Shown here: one piece after another, positions 17,263-26,516 of the stretch | Layout: every line of letters begins with the position of its first letter | Numbering within the stretch: the stretch's first letter is position 1 | Source: Inquilinus sp. KBS0705 | GTDB taxonomy: Bacteria; Bacteroidota; Bacteroidia; Sphingobacteriales; Sphingobacteriaceae | Length of the DNA: 64,000 nt | Reading direction: 5' to 3' | Assembly (NCBI GenBank): GCA_005938025.2 | Contig: VCCI02000004.1 | Span: 248,001 to 312,000, forward strand | Program-made: the position numbers and the translations under genes | Notes under the pieces: generated by a model | Databases searched by the model: none | Seen by the model: the letters and a program-made list of their open reading frames with translations, nothing else | What the model was told of the DNA's origin: nothing

Positions 17263-18480
17263 TTAATCCTTCTTTACATCCTTCCCCTTCCAAAAAAGGG
17301 TATTAGGATGAAATTGCTTCCACGATCGCCAAAACTCCTGGTAGGCTTGTATCTTACTTAATTGGGCGCCTTTTTGCGCGCCGGTTATGCAGGCGCCGTT
17401 CCAATCCCAAACAGATGCGGTTTCCTGGTCGGTAAGTTGCCCGGCTGCATCTGCGTTAAAATGTAATTGGCGGCCGTTTACATTGGTATTATATACATGA
17501 TAGTTCATGCTGTCGCGTTCTATTGTTACCAATAAACCGGTGTTGTTTACTATATCATTCAATACCTTTTTCTTTACCATTGTGCGCCAATCATAAGCTT
17601 TGGGTTTGCCATTTACTATTATGCCAATTATCCAGCTTTTATTCACCAGCGAGTCTTTGTTTTTTAAAGTGCTGTCTTTATCAACCGTTTGCAGGCGGTC
17701 ATAATTTTTAAGGTCGAGGTAATCGTTGGCGTATATTTTATCGGGTTGTAATATTAACGATGCCGGGTACTTGCTCAGCCAGGCGCCAAGTGTCATTTGC
17801 TCATAAGGCAGCTCGGCTAAATGCTCGCCTTTTAACTTACCTACCGCAGCATTACCGGTGCTTTGGTACCACCATGTTTTAGTAGCGTTATCTTCAATAA
17901 TGGCGTTATAGTGCCTTGCACCCACCAACCTAAAGGTTTGCACCTTGCCGTTAATTACAGGGCTGTACACCCGGCCGGTACGGCACATGGTGCAATAGGT
18001 AACCAAAACGGGCTTACCGCCAATCTCGTCCTGCACTTTATGATGATAGCCTAAATAAATTACCGGGTATGCCTTAGCAACACCATTATTTACAACACCT
18101 ATTACCAGGTAGGTGCGCGGTACCCGGTTGGTAATACCGTTAGCAAATACCGCCTTACGTGTTTCGCGGAACATCACTTCGGCTTTATAAGTATAATCAG
18201 TATAATAAAAGGTAATTAGCCCCAGTACTAATACAGCAGCTTTAACGATCTTTCCTTTAAGCGTATCTTTAATAAAGTATGCTGCTACATACCATATTAT
18301 TATTAAAGCACCAACAATACGCAACGGTAATATTATCTTTTCGAGGTAATAACATACTGTAATGGCATTGATATCTTGGCTGCCGGGGAAAGGCATCAGT
18401 AAATAAGCGTGTACAAGCCCGGGGATAAAAAGCAAGATAATGCCCGCCCAAAAAATTGATGGTTTTGTTTTATTCGTCAT
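17263..18480 (-). CDS. DUF3179 family membrane protein
   Basis: The product of about 405 residues has three or four N-terminal hydrophobic segments (to about residue 115) followed by a DUF3179 domain with the conserved TYCTMCRTGRVYSP region. DUF3179 proteins are common in bacteria and their function is unknown. The ATG at 18480 is preferred to the TTG at 18492. It is convergent to the metal-binding lipoprotein, and I see no functional partner. Confidence 0.85.
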   Translation of the reverse strand: MTNKTKPSIFWAGIILLFIPGLVHAYLLMPFPGSQDINAITVCYYLEKIILPLRIVGALIIIWYVAAYFIKDTLKGKIVKAAVLVLGLITFYYTDYTYKAEVMFRETRKAVFANGITNRVPRTYLVIGVVNNGVAKAYPVIYLGYHHKVQDEIGGKPVLVTYCTMCRTGRVYSPVINGKVQTFRLVGARHYNAIIEDNATKTWWYQSTGNAAVGKLKGEHLAELPYEQMTLGAWLSKYPASLILQPDKIYANDYLDLKNYDRLQTVDKDSTLKNKDSLVNKSWIIGIIVNGKPKAYDWRTMVKKKVLNDIVNNTGLLVTIERDSMNYHVYNTNVNGRQLHFNADAAGQLTDQETASVWDWNGACITGAQKGAQLSKIQAYQEFWRSWKQFHPNTLFWKGKDVKKD

Positions 18481-18605
18481 TCTTATCCGCAAAGGGCCGT
18501 ATAGTTGGTTAATCAGGTTATGATGCCTAATTATAAAAGAAAATTAAATATCGATGCTATGTGATTGATAATTAGGTTTTTTATAATACAAGCGGCCGAT
18601 ATATG

Positions 18606-18613
18606 TATTTTTG
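18606..18613 (+). promoter_or_regulatory. Possible -7 box for the DsbA-family gene
   Basis: TATTTTTG matches TAnnTTTG 75 bases upstream of the DsbA-family start. No convincing -33 element is visible. Confidence 0.35.
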
Positions 18614-18687
18614 CTATTTATTTTTGACTTTAAGCTTACCCTAAACAAACCAACATTGCATAATTTTATGCTTTTAACCCCGACACC

Positions 18688-19386
18688 ATGAAAGTAGAGA
18701 TATGGTCTGATGTGATGTGCCCGTTTTGCTATATAGGCAAACGCCGTTTTGAAGATGCTTTGCAGCAGTTTAAACATGAGGATGATGTAGAAGTAGAATG
18801 GAAAAGCTTTCAGCTTAACCCCGATATGAAAACCGACCCCTCGGTAAATATCAGCCAATACCTGGCCGATGTAAAAGGCTGGACGCTGGAATACGCGCAG
18901 CAAATGAACAACCATGTAACCGAAATGGCCACCGAGGTTGGTTTAACCTACAATATGGATAAAGCCGTAGTGGCCAACAGCTTTAACGCGCACCGCTTTA
19001 CCCACATGGCCAAACAACATGGCTTAGGCGATGCCGCCGAAGAACAGCTGTTTAAAGCCTACTTTACCGACGGTAAAAATACTGACGATATTGATACCCT
19101 TGCCGATATGGGTGCTCAAATTGGCCTGAACAGGCAAGAAGTAATTGACGTGCTTAGCAACAATTTATACGCTGATGACGTAAAACACGATATTGCCGAA
19201 GCGCAGTACCTGGGTATACGCGGTGTGCCTTTTTTTGTAATGAATGGTAAGTATGCCGTATCCGGCGCGCAGGCAGTGCCTGTATTTACCGAGACACTGG
19301 AAAAAGCTTACGGCGAATGGCAACAGCCTAAACCCGATATGAGTGTTATTGAAGGACCGGCGTGCGGCCCGGATGGTGATTGCTGA
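18688..19386 (+). CDS. DsbA/FrnE-family thiol oxidoreductase
   Basis: The 232-residue thioredoxin-fold protein has the active-site CPFC at residues 11-14 (WSDVMCPFCYIGKRRF) and the conserved cis-proline loop GVPFFV. There is no signal peptide, which fits FrnE-type cytoplasmic enzymes rather than periplasmic DsbA. Relatives act as disulfide isomerases or polyketide-related oxidoreductases. The lipoprotein gene follows after 18 bases, so they may be cotranscribed. Confidence 0.9.
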   Translation: MKVEIWSDVMCPFCYIGKRRFEDALQQFKHEDDVEVEWKSFQLNPDMKTDPSVNISQYLADVKGWTLEYAQQMNNHVTEMATEVGLTYNMDKAVVANSFNAHRFTHMAKQHGLGDAAEEQLFKAYFTDGKNTDDIDTLADMGAQIGLNRQEVIDVLSNNLYADDVKHDIAEAQYLGIRGVPFFVMNGKYAVSGAQAVPVFTETLEKAYGEWQQPKPDMSVIEGPACGPDGDC

Positions 19387-19404
19387 TAGGTTTTAAACAT
19401 ATAT

Positions 19405-19866
19405 ATGAAGAATTTAATTAAGGGTTGTTTATTTTTTGTTTTACTGTTAATGACGGTAACTGGTTGTAAGAACGACCCGCCCGTATACCCGGCCGGGTTA
19501 TTAAAAACCGGCACTATTACCTACACCCTTAACGGCCCCGAAACCACCATTGTAGATAATGTATACTTTGACGTAATACTGCCCGGTATAGACGCGCCAA
19601 AAGGCAACACGCAAATTTTAGGCGGCACAAATGCCGATAATGCTTTTACTATACAAACCGCTATCGCTAAAACAGGTACATCTGATATAGATTATATACA
19701 GATTGGCCACTATACAGGCACTGTAGGTAGTGTTGTTATTACCAGCTTTAGCACTACCGACGGTAAAACAGGTAACATTCAAGGCACCTTTACCGCCGAC
19801 CTGGTAAATGTTGATACCGATGAGGTAGCCAATGGCGTTACAGGCACATTCAATATCACTCAATAG
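19405..19866 (+). CDS. Lipoprotein of unknown function
   Basis: The 153-residue protein has a typical lipoprotein signal with the lipobox TVTGC (Cys21) and a beta-rich mature region high in Thr, Gly and Asp. The family is not recognised and no catalytic motif is seen. It sits 18 bases after the DsbA-family gene and ahead of a hairpin terminator. Confidence 0.75.
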   Translation: MKNLIKGCLFFVLLLMTVTGCKNDPPVYPAGLLKTGTITYTLNGPETTIVDNVYFDVILPGIDAPKGNTQILGGTNADNAFTIQTAIAKTGTSDIDYIQIGHYTGTVGSVVITSFSTTDGKTGNIQGTFTADLVNVDTDEVANGVTGTFNITQ

Positions 19867-19911
19867 CCTGTATAACAAAGCATTGTTAAGTATTTTAACA
19901 TAAAACAGCAA

Positions 19912-19940
19912 TAAAGCCGCTTAATAATCAAACGGCTTTA
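19912..19940 (+). terminator. Hairpin terminator
   Basis: TAAAGCCG (19912-19919) and CGGCTTTA (19933-19940) pair perfectly around a 13-base loop, between the lipoprotein gene and the MFS promoter. The following T run is weak. Confidence 0.6.
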
Positions 19941-19959
19941 CTAAATTTAAAAAATGTTT

Positions 19960-19995
19960 TACCTTTGCATCTTAGTGTAATAAATACACTAAGAT
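19960..19995 (+). promoter_or_regulatory. MFS promoter -7 box overlapped by a perfect operator palindrome
   Basis: A perfect -7 TACCTTTG (19960-19967) is followed one base later by a perfect 11-bp inverted repeat, ATCTTAGTGTA (19969-19979) and TACACTAAGAT (19985-19995), with a 5-base spacer. The palindrome covers the expected start point at about 19974, the usual place for a repressor site. No regulator gene lies next to it. Confidence 0.65.
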
Positions 19996-20006
19996 AAAAT
20001 ATTATT

Positions 20007-21155
20007 TTGGAAGCAACCTTACCATCATATAATTACCCAAAAACAACATTACGCTTTGCCGTAGGCGCTATGTTTTTTATGGCGGGTTTGTGCTTTGCCA
20101 GCTGGGCATCGCGTATTGCAACTATACAGCAAAATTTAAGTTTAAGCGATGCGGGCCTTGGGGCGGTGCTGTTTGCCATACCTGTGGGCTTAATGTGCTC
20201 GTTGCCTTTTTCGGGATGGATAATTACTAAGTTTGGCAGCCGTAAGCTGCTTATTATGGCTTCGGTAATGTATTGCTGTAGTTTGGTTACCCTGGGCATG
20301 GCGCAAAATACTTTTCAACTCATATGCTGCCTGTTGGTTTTCGGGTTTTCGAGCAACGCTGTAAATATATCGGTTAATACACAGGCTGTAGCCGCCGAGC
20401 AATTGTATGGCAGGCCAATACTGGCATCTTTTCATGGTATATGGAGCCTGGCGGGTTTTGCCGGTGCTGCAATTGGCACTTTAATGATAGGTAAAGGCAT
20501 TATACCGCTGCACCACTTTATAGGCATAATGCTTATTATTCTTATCAACATAGCAATTATATCGGGTTATTTAAAAAATGACAAGGTAACCAGCAGCGAC
20601 CCTGTTTTTGTAATGCCCGATAACTCCCTTATCAAGTTAGGTGTAATTGCCTTTTGCTCGATGATATGCGAGGGCGCGATGTTTGATTGGAGCGTGATAT
20701 ACTTTAAAAAGGTAGTGCTGGCAACCGGCGCGTGGATGGGTGCGGGTTATACCGCTTTTATGCTTACCATGGCCACAGGCCGTTTCATAGCCGATTGGTT
20801 TGCGCACCGTTTCGGGTTAAAACGTACATTACAGGTTAGCGGTTTATTAACAGCCTCGGGTTTGCTTATAGCAGTATTGTTTCCTTATTTATATACATCG
20901 TTATTAGGCTTTTTACTGGTGGGCTTTGGCGTGTCATCTGTAGTGCCATTGGTGTATAGTGCCGCCGGGCGCTCAAAAACCATGTCGCCGGGTGTGGCGC
21001 TGGCAGCGGTATCAACCATAGGCTTTTTGGGCTTTTTAGTAGGGCCGCCTGTAATTGGCTTTATTGCCGGTATAGCCACGCTTCGCGGCTCGTTTACACT
21101 TATCGCTGCAATGGGTATTTGTGTTACTGTGGTATCAACCAAAGCCAAAATATAA
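20007..21155 (+). CDS. MFS transporter (YbjJ/fucose-permease-like)
   Basis: The 382-residue protein has about twelve hydrophobic segments and MFS loop motifs (GWIITKFGSRK after TM2). The N-terminal FASWASRIATIQ region resembles YbjJ-like permeases of unknown substrate. Translation appears to begin at a TTG, since the next in-frame ATG lies within TM1. The gene stands alone behind a promoter with a perfect palindromic operator, so its expression is probably induced by its substrate. Its stop codon directly abuts the stop of the convergent gene. Confidence 0.85.
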   Translation: MEATLPSYNYPKTTLRFAVGAMFFMAGLCFASWASRIATIQQNLSLSDAGLGAVLFAIPVGLMCSLPFSGWIITKFGSRKLLIMASVMYCCSLVTLGMAQNTFQLICCLLVFGFSSNAVNISVNTQAVAAEQLYGRPILASFHGIWSLAGFAGAAIGTLMIGKGIIPLHHFIGIMLIILINIAIISGYLKNDKVTSSDPVFVMPDNSLIKLGVIAFCSMICEGAMFDWSVIYFKKVVLATGAWMGAGYTAFMLTMATGRFIADWFAHRFGLKRTLQVSGLLTASGLLIAVLFPYLYTSLLGFLLVGFGVSSVVPLVYSAAGRSKTMSPGVALAAVSTIGFLGFLVGPPVIGFIAGIATLRGSFTLIAAMGICVTVVSTKAKI

Positions 21156-21431
21156 CTACGCTTTATTCAGGTCGCTATCTGTTGGGTTTAGTATATATTC
21201 AAAATTTTCGTAGCCGTTATGAAAGTTAAACTTAAGCCTTTCGGGCGGCAGGGCAATATCCAGCGATATGGCTGCCAGCGTTTGTGGCAGGTTATCCCTT
21301 ATTAATTTCAAATCGGTTACCTGCGGCATGTCAATAGCTATATCTTCGCCACGGGCCTCTATTTTCCACTCTTTAAGGCCTGCCCTTTGTAACACATCTA
21401 ACCACTTTTGTTGATACGCGCTCATATACAT
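21156..21431 (-). CDS. Conserved small hypothetical protein
   Basis: This 91-residue soluble protein is predicted mixed alpha/beta, with no signal peptide or membrane segment, and begins MYMSAYQQKWLD; a second ATG at 21425 is an equally good start. The family is not recognised. It is convergent with the MFS gene with no spacer at all. The codon use and amphipathic pattern look like a real gene rather than a shadow, and no larger ORF competes on the other strand. Confidence 0.65.
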   Translation of the reverse strand: MYMSAYQQKWLDVLQRAGLKEWKIEARGEDIAIDMPQVTDLKLIRDNLPQTLAAISLDIALPPERLKFNFHNGYENFEYILNPTDSDLNKA

Positions 21432-21495
21432 TATATAAGTAATTGACTATTGTGCTTTATAAACAGGCCCGGTATAAATAAGTTTTATCTAAAGC

Positions 21496-22617
21496 TTACT
21501 TAGCCTTCACTATGTACTTACCATACACCGCTAATGGTGCCAAACGATTTTCGAAAATAGGCGAACTCTTAAAAAACTTCTTAAAATCGGCTTCGCTAAC
21601 CTGGCCGGGGTACGGCACGTAATAATGATCTGGCCGGCCATTGCGCCATGCCATTACATACGATGTTTTGTGTTTGTTTAAAGTAGGCAGCAAAACCTTT
21701 GTCCACCAGTCGGCTTGTGGTATTTGCTCATAGCCGGTTTCGGGCAGGCAGGCCAGTTTATGGTTACGCGCGGCAATGGCATCAATAATACCCAGGCGCA
21801 TATCCAGTTTTTGCTGATAATCGCTTACGCTTTTGTAGCAATAGTTATCAAAACCCATAAAATCGGCGTAGCCATTGCCCGGGTAACGGGCCAAAAATTC
21901 GGCTTCGTTATTAAAATCGGCAACCGAGTATACAATAAGCAGGTTATGCAGTTTTTTGGTGTTACGCAAGTAATCAACAGTAAAACGCCAAAGTGCCTTA
22001 AACTCGTCAGGACTACTGGTGTTGGCGCACCACCAAAACCAGTTGCCTGTTAATTCATGAAAAGGGCGAAACAGCAGTGGTATCGGCTCGCCTTCGGGAC
22101 CTTTAAGGTCGGCTATGTAGGCAGCGGCTTTGTCAAGCCAATTGATATAGGTTTGGTGGTACTCGCCATCGGGCAGTAATTCTTTAACCGTACGATTGGT
22201 AGTATCCCATGCGGTTTTACCGTTTGTAGGGTTATCCATGTGCCAGCAAAAGGTGTTGATTCCTCCTCTGTCGTATGCCTCGCGTACCAGTTTTTTTTGA
22301 TATTTGAAAGGGATACCATTTATATCACGCACGCTATCATGCTCTATCTTAGCCAGGTCCCAGCCATACATTGCCGGGTACGATCCGGTTACGCTTTTCA
22401 CGTCAGACCGCCCCTCTTCAAAGCACCAGTTTACCCCATAGGCAGTATCATCGTGGTGGCCAAATATGGCTCCGGCACCAACCAAACGCTGCATACTGTT
22501 AAACAGTTCGCGGGTTTCTTTGGTAGCCATTGGGTCGCTGGGGGCAAATAATTGTGCTTTAGCCGTGCCCGACAATAATAAAAAGGCTGCTATTGCAAAG
22601 CAGTAAATATTTTTCAT
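21496..22617 (-). CDS. Secreted GH26 beta-mannanase
   Basis: The 373-residue protein has a signal peptide (cleavage near AKA-Q at 20-21) and a GH26 catalytic barrel. The predicted acid/base is Glu188 (RPFHELTG) and the nucleophile Glu293 (LPETGYE), with the conserved GHHDDTAYG early in the domain. GH26 enzymes hydrolyse beta-1,4-mannans. The start at 22617 gives the signal peptide; a longer reading to 22689 does not. No Sus-type transporter is next to it, so it is a solitary hydrolase. Confidence 0.92.
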   Translation of the reverse strand: MKNIYCFAIAAFLLLSGTAKAQLFAPSDPMATKETRELFNSMQRLVGAGAIFGHHDDTAYGVNWCFEEGRSDVKSVTGSYPAMYGWDLAKIEHDSVRDINGIPFKYQKKLVREAYDRGGINTFCWHMDNPTNGKTAWDTTNRTVKELLPDGEYHQTYINWLDKAAAYIADLKGPEGEPIPLLFRPFHELTGNWFWWCANTSSPDEFKALWRFTVDYLRNTKKLHNLLIVYSVADFNNEAEFLARYPGNGYADFMGFDNYCYKSVSDYQQKLDMRLGIIDAIAARNHKLACLPETGYEQIPQADWWTKVLLPTLNKHKTSYVMAWRNGRPDHYYVPYPGQVSEADFKKFFKSSPIFENRLAPLAVYGKYIVKAK

Positions 22618-22962
22618 ATAGGTTAATCGTATTTGTACTCTGATTATTGGTATACGCACCTGCGTATAGTAGCAGCGGTCAATATACACTTTTCGGCAAA
22701 AAATGTTAACCGGTATAATTTTATCGGATACTTATTTCATGAGCCTGATTGCTTGTTTCAATCAATCTACAAGCCAATTATATGCGTAGATAGCCCGGGG
22801 GATATAGATAAGAGAACAATGTTATTACGTCTATTGGTTTAAGGGGTGTTACATTTGCAACATCATTGTATAACAGCATCCGTCTTTAATGTGTAATAAT
22901 TAAAACAATTTGCTCACATACTTTATCTATATCTTACATTAGTTATACCTTTATCGCCATTA
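22618..22962. other. Divergent intergenic region between GH26 and Mla genes
   Basis: No convincing ORF is seen in these 345 bases. A TACATTTG at 22850-22857 matches the -7 consensus, and a TACCTTTA at 22946 is a near match just before the MlaE start. No clear -33 partner or repeat is visible. Confidence 0.5.
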
Positions 22963-23772
22963 ATGAATAACGCAAAAAGTACAACAAGGCCGGCACCTTC
23001 GCGCTTATCAAAGTTAAAAAGCAGCATTGCAGATTTTTTTTTAATGCTGCACCGCATCTATGCTTTTATACTGCGCTTTTTTAAAGAAGTTTTTTTACCG
23101 CCTTACGAGTTTAAAGAAGTTTTGCGCCAGTGTTACGAGGTGGGTGTTAAATCGTTCACCCTTATATCATTAACAGGTTTTATTGTAGGTGTCATATTCA
23201 CAAAGCAAAGCCGCCCTTCGCTAACCGATTTTGGTGCGCAATCGTGGTTACCATCGCTGGTATCTATTGCTATTATGAAGGCATTAGCGCCACTTGTTAC
23301 CGCGCTTATAGCGGCTGGTAAGGTAGGCTCCAGCATTGGCGCCGAATTAGGATCTATGCGGGTTACCGAGCAGATAGACGCCATGGAAGTTTCGGGCACA
23401 AAACCTTTTAAATTTTTGGTTTGTACGCGCGTTATAGCCACTACCATTACCATACCCTTATTAGCTACTTATACTGCTTTTATAGCGCTTTTAGGCGGCT
23501 ATTTAAATGTTAGCCAAAACGAGGGCACCAGCTACGCCACCTTTATGCAGCAGGCTTTTGAGCCTTTAACGTTTATTGATTTTTGGGCATCGCTAACTAA
23601 AGCCGTAATGTTTGGTTTTACTATAGGAATTGTGGGCTGCTACCAGGGATATAATTCGACCAAAGGGACGGAAGGTGTGGGTAAAGCGGCTAATGGTGCG
23701 GTAGTTACTGCCATGTTTTTGGTGTTTATAGAAGAGGTATTAATTGTACAGATATTTGGCGCGTTTAGGTAA
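22963..23772 (+). CDS. MlaE-family ABC transporter permease, system 1
   Basis: The 269-residue membrane protein belongs to the MlaE/Ttg2B permease family, with the conserved GSMRVTEQIDAMEVSG region and five or so hydrophobic segments. With the ATPase and MCE protein that follow it forms an inner-membrane phospholipid transporter that moves lipid between the inner and outer membranes. An N-terminal extension of about 45 residues precedes the core. The ATPase gene begins three bases after its stop. Confidence 0.92.
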   Translation: MNNAKSTTRPAPSRLSKLKSSIADFFLMLHRIYAFILRFFKEVFLPPYEFKEVLRQCYEVGVKSFTLISLTGFIVGVIFTKQSRPSLTDFGAQSWLPSLVSIAIMKALAPLVTALIAAGKVGSSIGAELGSMRVTEQIDAMEVSGTKPFKFLVCTRVIATTITIPLLATYTAFIALLGGYLNVSQNEGTSYATFMQQAFEPLTFIDFWASLTKAVMFGFTIGIVGCYQGYNSTKGTEGVGKAANGAVVTAMFLVFIEEVLIVQIFGAFR

Positions 23773-23775
23773 GAT

Positions 23776-24549
23776 ATGGAGAAGCAAAAGGTAGATATCG
23801 ATAAAACCAACGAAGTAATTAAGATACGGGGACTTGAAAAATCCTTCGGTGATTACGACGTGCTAAGGGGTATTGACCTTGATCTTTACCAGGGCGAGAA
23901 CCTGGTGGTGCTTGGGCGTTCGGGAACGGGTAAATCGGTACTAATAAAATTGATATCGGGTTTATTAAGCCCTGATAAAGGCACCGTCGAAGTTTTAGGT
24001 AACGATGTACCAAATATATCTGAAGAGGCTTTAGCCGAGTTGCGAATACGAATAGGTTTCTCATTTCAAAACAGCGCGCTTTATGATAGTATGACGGTGC
24101 GTAAAAACCTGGAGTTCCCGCTGGTACGCAACCGCAAGGGCATTACCCGTAAAGAAATAGATACTGCCGTTGAAACGGTACTTGAAGCAGTTGGCCTGTC
24201 GCAAACTATTAACCAAATGCCATCAGAGCTATCGGGCGGGCAGCGCAAACGTATTGGCATTGCCCGTACTTTAATACTGAACCCCGAAATAATGCTTTAT
24301 GATGAGCCGACAGCCGGGTTAGACCCAATAACTTGCATAGAGATAAACGACCTGATAAACGAGGTACAGCAAAATTACCATACCTCGTCTATCATCATCA
24401 CACATGACCTTACCTGCGCCAAACAAACCGGCGACCGTATAGCCATGCTGCTTGACGGGCAATTTCAGCGTATTGGCACGTTTGATGAGGTTTTTGACAC
24501 AGACGATAAAAGGGTTAAACCTTTTTACGATTATAATTTTACAGCATAA
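23776..24549 (+). CDS. MlaF-family ABC transporter ATPase, system 1
   Basis: The 257-residue ATPase has Walker A GRSGTGKS, the signature LSGGQRKR, Walker B IMLYDEPTAGLD and the H-loop histidine in IIITHD. It powers lipid transport with the MlaE-type permease. It lies between the permease and MCE genes with short spacers (3 and 17 bases), so the operon order is mlaE-mlaF-mlaD. Confidence 0.93.
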   Translation: MEKQKVDIDKTNEVIKIRGLEKSFGDYDVLRGIDLDLYQGENLVVLGRSGTGKSVLIKLISGLLSPDKGTVEVLGNDVPNISEEALAELRIRIGFSFQNSALYDSMTVRKNLEFPLVRNRKGITRKEIDTAVETVLEAVGLSQTINQMPSELSGGQRKRIGIARTLILNPEIMLYDEPTAGLDPITCIEINDLINEVQQNYHTSSIIITHDLTCAKQTGDRIAMLLDGQFQRIGTFDEVFDTDDKRVKPFYDYNFTA

Positions 24550-24566
24550 TATTATTACCCAATAAA

Positions 24567-25559
24567 ATGGATAAAGAAGAAAATAGAAAATCGATAATAG
24601 TTGGCGTATTTGTACTGCTGGGTGTTGCCGTATTTATAATTGGCATACTCACCCTGGGCGGCCAGCAAAAAACATTTGTAAAAAGTATACAAATAAGCGC
24701 CATTTTTAATGATGTGGCGGGCCTAAAAAAGGGGAATAACGTATGGTTCTCGGGTGTTAAGGTAGGTACCATCAAAAATATACGCTTTACCAAATCGGCC
24801 CAGGTAGATGTGGATATGAATATAGATGCTGCTACTCAACCCTATATTCACCGCAATGCCGGTGTGCACATCAGTTCCGATGGTTTAATAGGTAATAAGA
24901 TAATTGTGATTGACGGCGGAAGCCCGCAGGCACCCATTGTGCAAAGTGGCGATGTACTACAGTCAGAAAAGCTGCTTTCTACAGATGATATCATGAAGAC
25001 CTTACAGCAAAACAACCAAAATTTATTAGCCATTACTACAGATTTTAAAACCCTTGGCCACAAAATACTGGAAGGCAAAGGAACTGTTGGCGCACTATTG
25101 GCCGACAGCAGTATGGCTATGCAGCTAAAGGCCGCCATGCGCAATTTACAGGCCGCTACCGAGAGTGCCTCTAAAATGGCTGTACAGCTAAACCAGTTTA
25201 GTAATAAAATGAACACTAAAGGTGGTTTGGCCGATAAATTACTGACCGATACCAGCGCATTTAACCGCATACAGGAATCAGTTACAAAGCTTAAAGAGGC
25301 GGCTAACAATGCATCTACCTTAACAGACAACCTTAACAAAGCCAGCAACAAGCTAAACAGCACCGATAATATTATGGGTATTTTATTAAACGACCCTAAA
25401 GGAGCGGCTAAAGTACAAAGCACCATTAATTATTTACAACAAAGCTCGGTTAAATTAAATGATGATTTAGAAGCTGTACAGCATAACTTTTTGCTAAGAG
25501 GGTTTTTCAAAAAGAAAGAAAAAGCCAAACAGGATAGCATAAAAAACGGCCTTAAATAA
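24567..25559 (+). CDS. MlaD/MCE-domain substrate-binding protein
   Basis: The 330-residue protein has one N-terminal transmembrane helix (about residues 10-32), an MCE domain (about 40-120, with VAGLKKGNNVWFSGVKVG) and a long Ser/Asn-rich helical or coiled region to residue 300, ending in a basic tail. MCE proteins form hexameric rings that bind phospholipid in the periplasm. The C-terminal helices could extend the ring into a tunnel, as in other longer MCE proteins. It ends the operon at a strong hairpin. Confidence 0.9.
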   Translation: MDKEENRKSIIVGVFVLLGVAVFIIGILTLGGQQKTFVKSIQISAIFNDVAGLKKGNNVWFSGVKVGTIKNIRFTKSAQVDVDMNIDAATQPYIHRNAGVHISSDGLIGNKIIVIDGGSPQAPIVQSGDVLQSEKLLSTDDIMKTLQQNNQNLLAITTDFKTLGHKILEGKGTVGALLADSSMAMQLKAAMRNLQAATESASKMAVQLNQFSNKMNTKGGLADKLLTDTSAFNRIQESVTKLKEAANNASTLTDNLNKASNKLNSTDNIMGILLNDPKGAAKVQSTINYLQQSSVKLNDDLEAVQHNFLLRGFFKKKEKAKQDSIKNGLK

Positions 25560-25577
25560 GCAGGTTTATAACATTTT

Positions 25578-25612
25578 AAAAGCGATGGGTGTAACTACCA
25601 TCGCTTTTTTTA
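25578..25612. terminator. Bidirectional terminator
   Basis: AAAGCGATGG and CCATCGCTTT form a perfect 10-bp stem around a 9-base loop, followed by a T run on the plus strand. It lies between the convergent MCE gene and the carboxypeptidase-regulatory-like gene. Confidence 0.85.
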
Positions 25613-26329
25613 TTTAACCAGTTTGGGTAACTGGCGTTTATCTAATGGCAAAGCCTCGTATTTTTTATAGCAATCGTTAAGGTAATCTAATAAATTAAAT
25701 TTTTTACTGCTATATACCTCCGGCGTAGGCGTATAAAGGCTGATAAAGTTGTCCAGTTCAGCCCCGGTAAGGGGCACATAGCTGCCTATGTTTTTGGGTA
25801 CAAATACACTGGCAATTTCATCCATGGTATCAAACTTCTTTAATAACTTTTCCAGCCTGGCTTTTTTCTTTTCGTCCTTTTTCCAATAGCGTAAGCGAAT
25901 GGTTATACCTCCATCATACTCTTTAGTCCTGCTATTGCGGTGATATACCACCGGCTGGTTATGAAACTGGGGGTCGTAATAATTTTCAATGCCCTTGGTA
26001 TCAGCATCTGTGGTGCGCACGGTAACTTCATTTAAAAAGTTCTGCTTCGGCTCTAAAAAAACCTCTTTTTCGCGCATATCAATCACTACAAGCGTATCGG
26101 TCTGGTAGGCAAAGTTTTTAAACACCAACAGATCGCCAATTTTAGCGCCAATGGTAAACATCCCTTTTTTATCAGCAAGCAGGCTTTGTTTAGTGTTCAG
26201 GTTCTCTATCAGCACATCGGCCAACGCAATTCGGGTCTTATTTTCAAAAACCCGGCCCTTTATACTGCTTTGAGCAAAGCATATAGTTGATGAGATTATA
26301 AATATTATAACAAGAAGATAACGCAGCAT
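25610..26329 (-). CDS. Secreted protein with N-terminal carboxypeptidase-regulatory-like domain
   Basis: The 239-residue protein has a signal peptide (cleavage near CFA-Q), a CarboxypepD-regulatory-like beta-sandwich (SIKGRVFENKTRIALADV, about residues 20-100) and a basic helical C-terminus of unknown function. There is no TonB plug or barrel, so it is not a truncated receptor of normal type. Similar stand-alone proteins are common in Bacteroidota. It is divergent from the sigma-factor gene. Confidence 0.8.
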   Translation of the reverse strand: MLRYLLVIIFIISSTICFAQSSIKGRVFENKTRIALADVLIENLNTKQSLLADKKGMFTIGAKIGDLLVFKNFAYQTDTLVVIDMREKEVFLEPKQNFLNEVTVRTTDADTKGIENYYDPQFHNQPVVYHRNSRTKEYDGGITIRLRYWKKDEKKKARLEKLLKKFDTMDEIASVFVPKNIGSYVPLTGAELDNFISLYTPTPEVYSSKKFNLLDYLNDCYKKYEALPLDKRQLPKLVK

Positions 26330-26450
26330 GATTAAAGCTATATAAAATACGCCATAAACATTGCTGCTTTAACTTAAATTAACATTTACCATTTTAATAA
26401 ATAACAATAATACTTACCGGCTTTACGGTAAAAGAAAATTATTTAACTTG

Positions 26451-26480
26451 TTGTGTTATTAAACTTTTGTACTATTTTTG
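26451..26480 (+). promoter_or_regulatory. Promoter of the sigma/anti-sigma pair
   Basis: A -33 TTG (26451-26453) and a perfect -7 TATTTTTG (26473-26480) are separated by 19 bases, 36 bases before the proposed TTG start at 26517. Confidence 0.55.
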
Positions 26481-26516
26481 GGTAACCCCCGCTAATTAAC
26501 GTTACTGACCCCCAAC

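Noticed and set aside
18544..18915. 123-residue minus-strand reading near the DsbA-family start
   Set aside because: It overlaps the promoter region and N-terminus of a clear oxidoreductase gene and has no domain.
24848..25426. 192-residue minus-strand reading opposite the MCE gene
   Set aside because: It is antisense to a well-supported MCE gene and its composition mirrors the Asn/Ser-rich coiled region.
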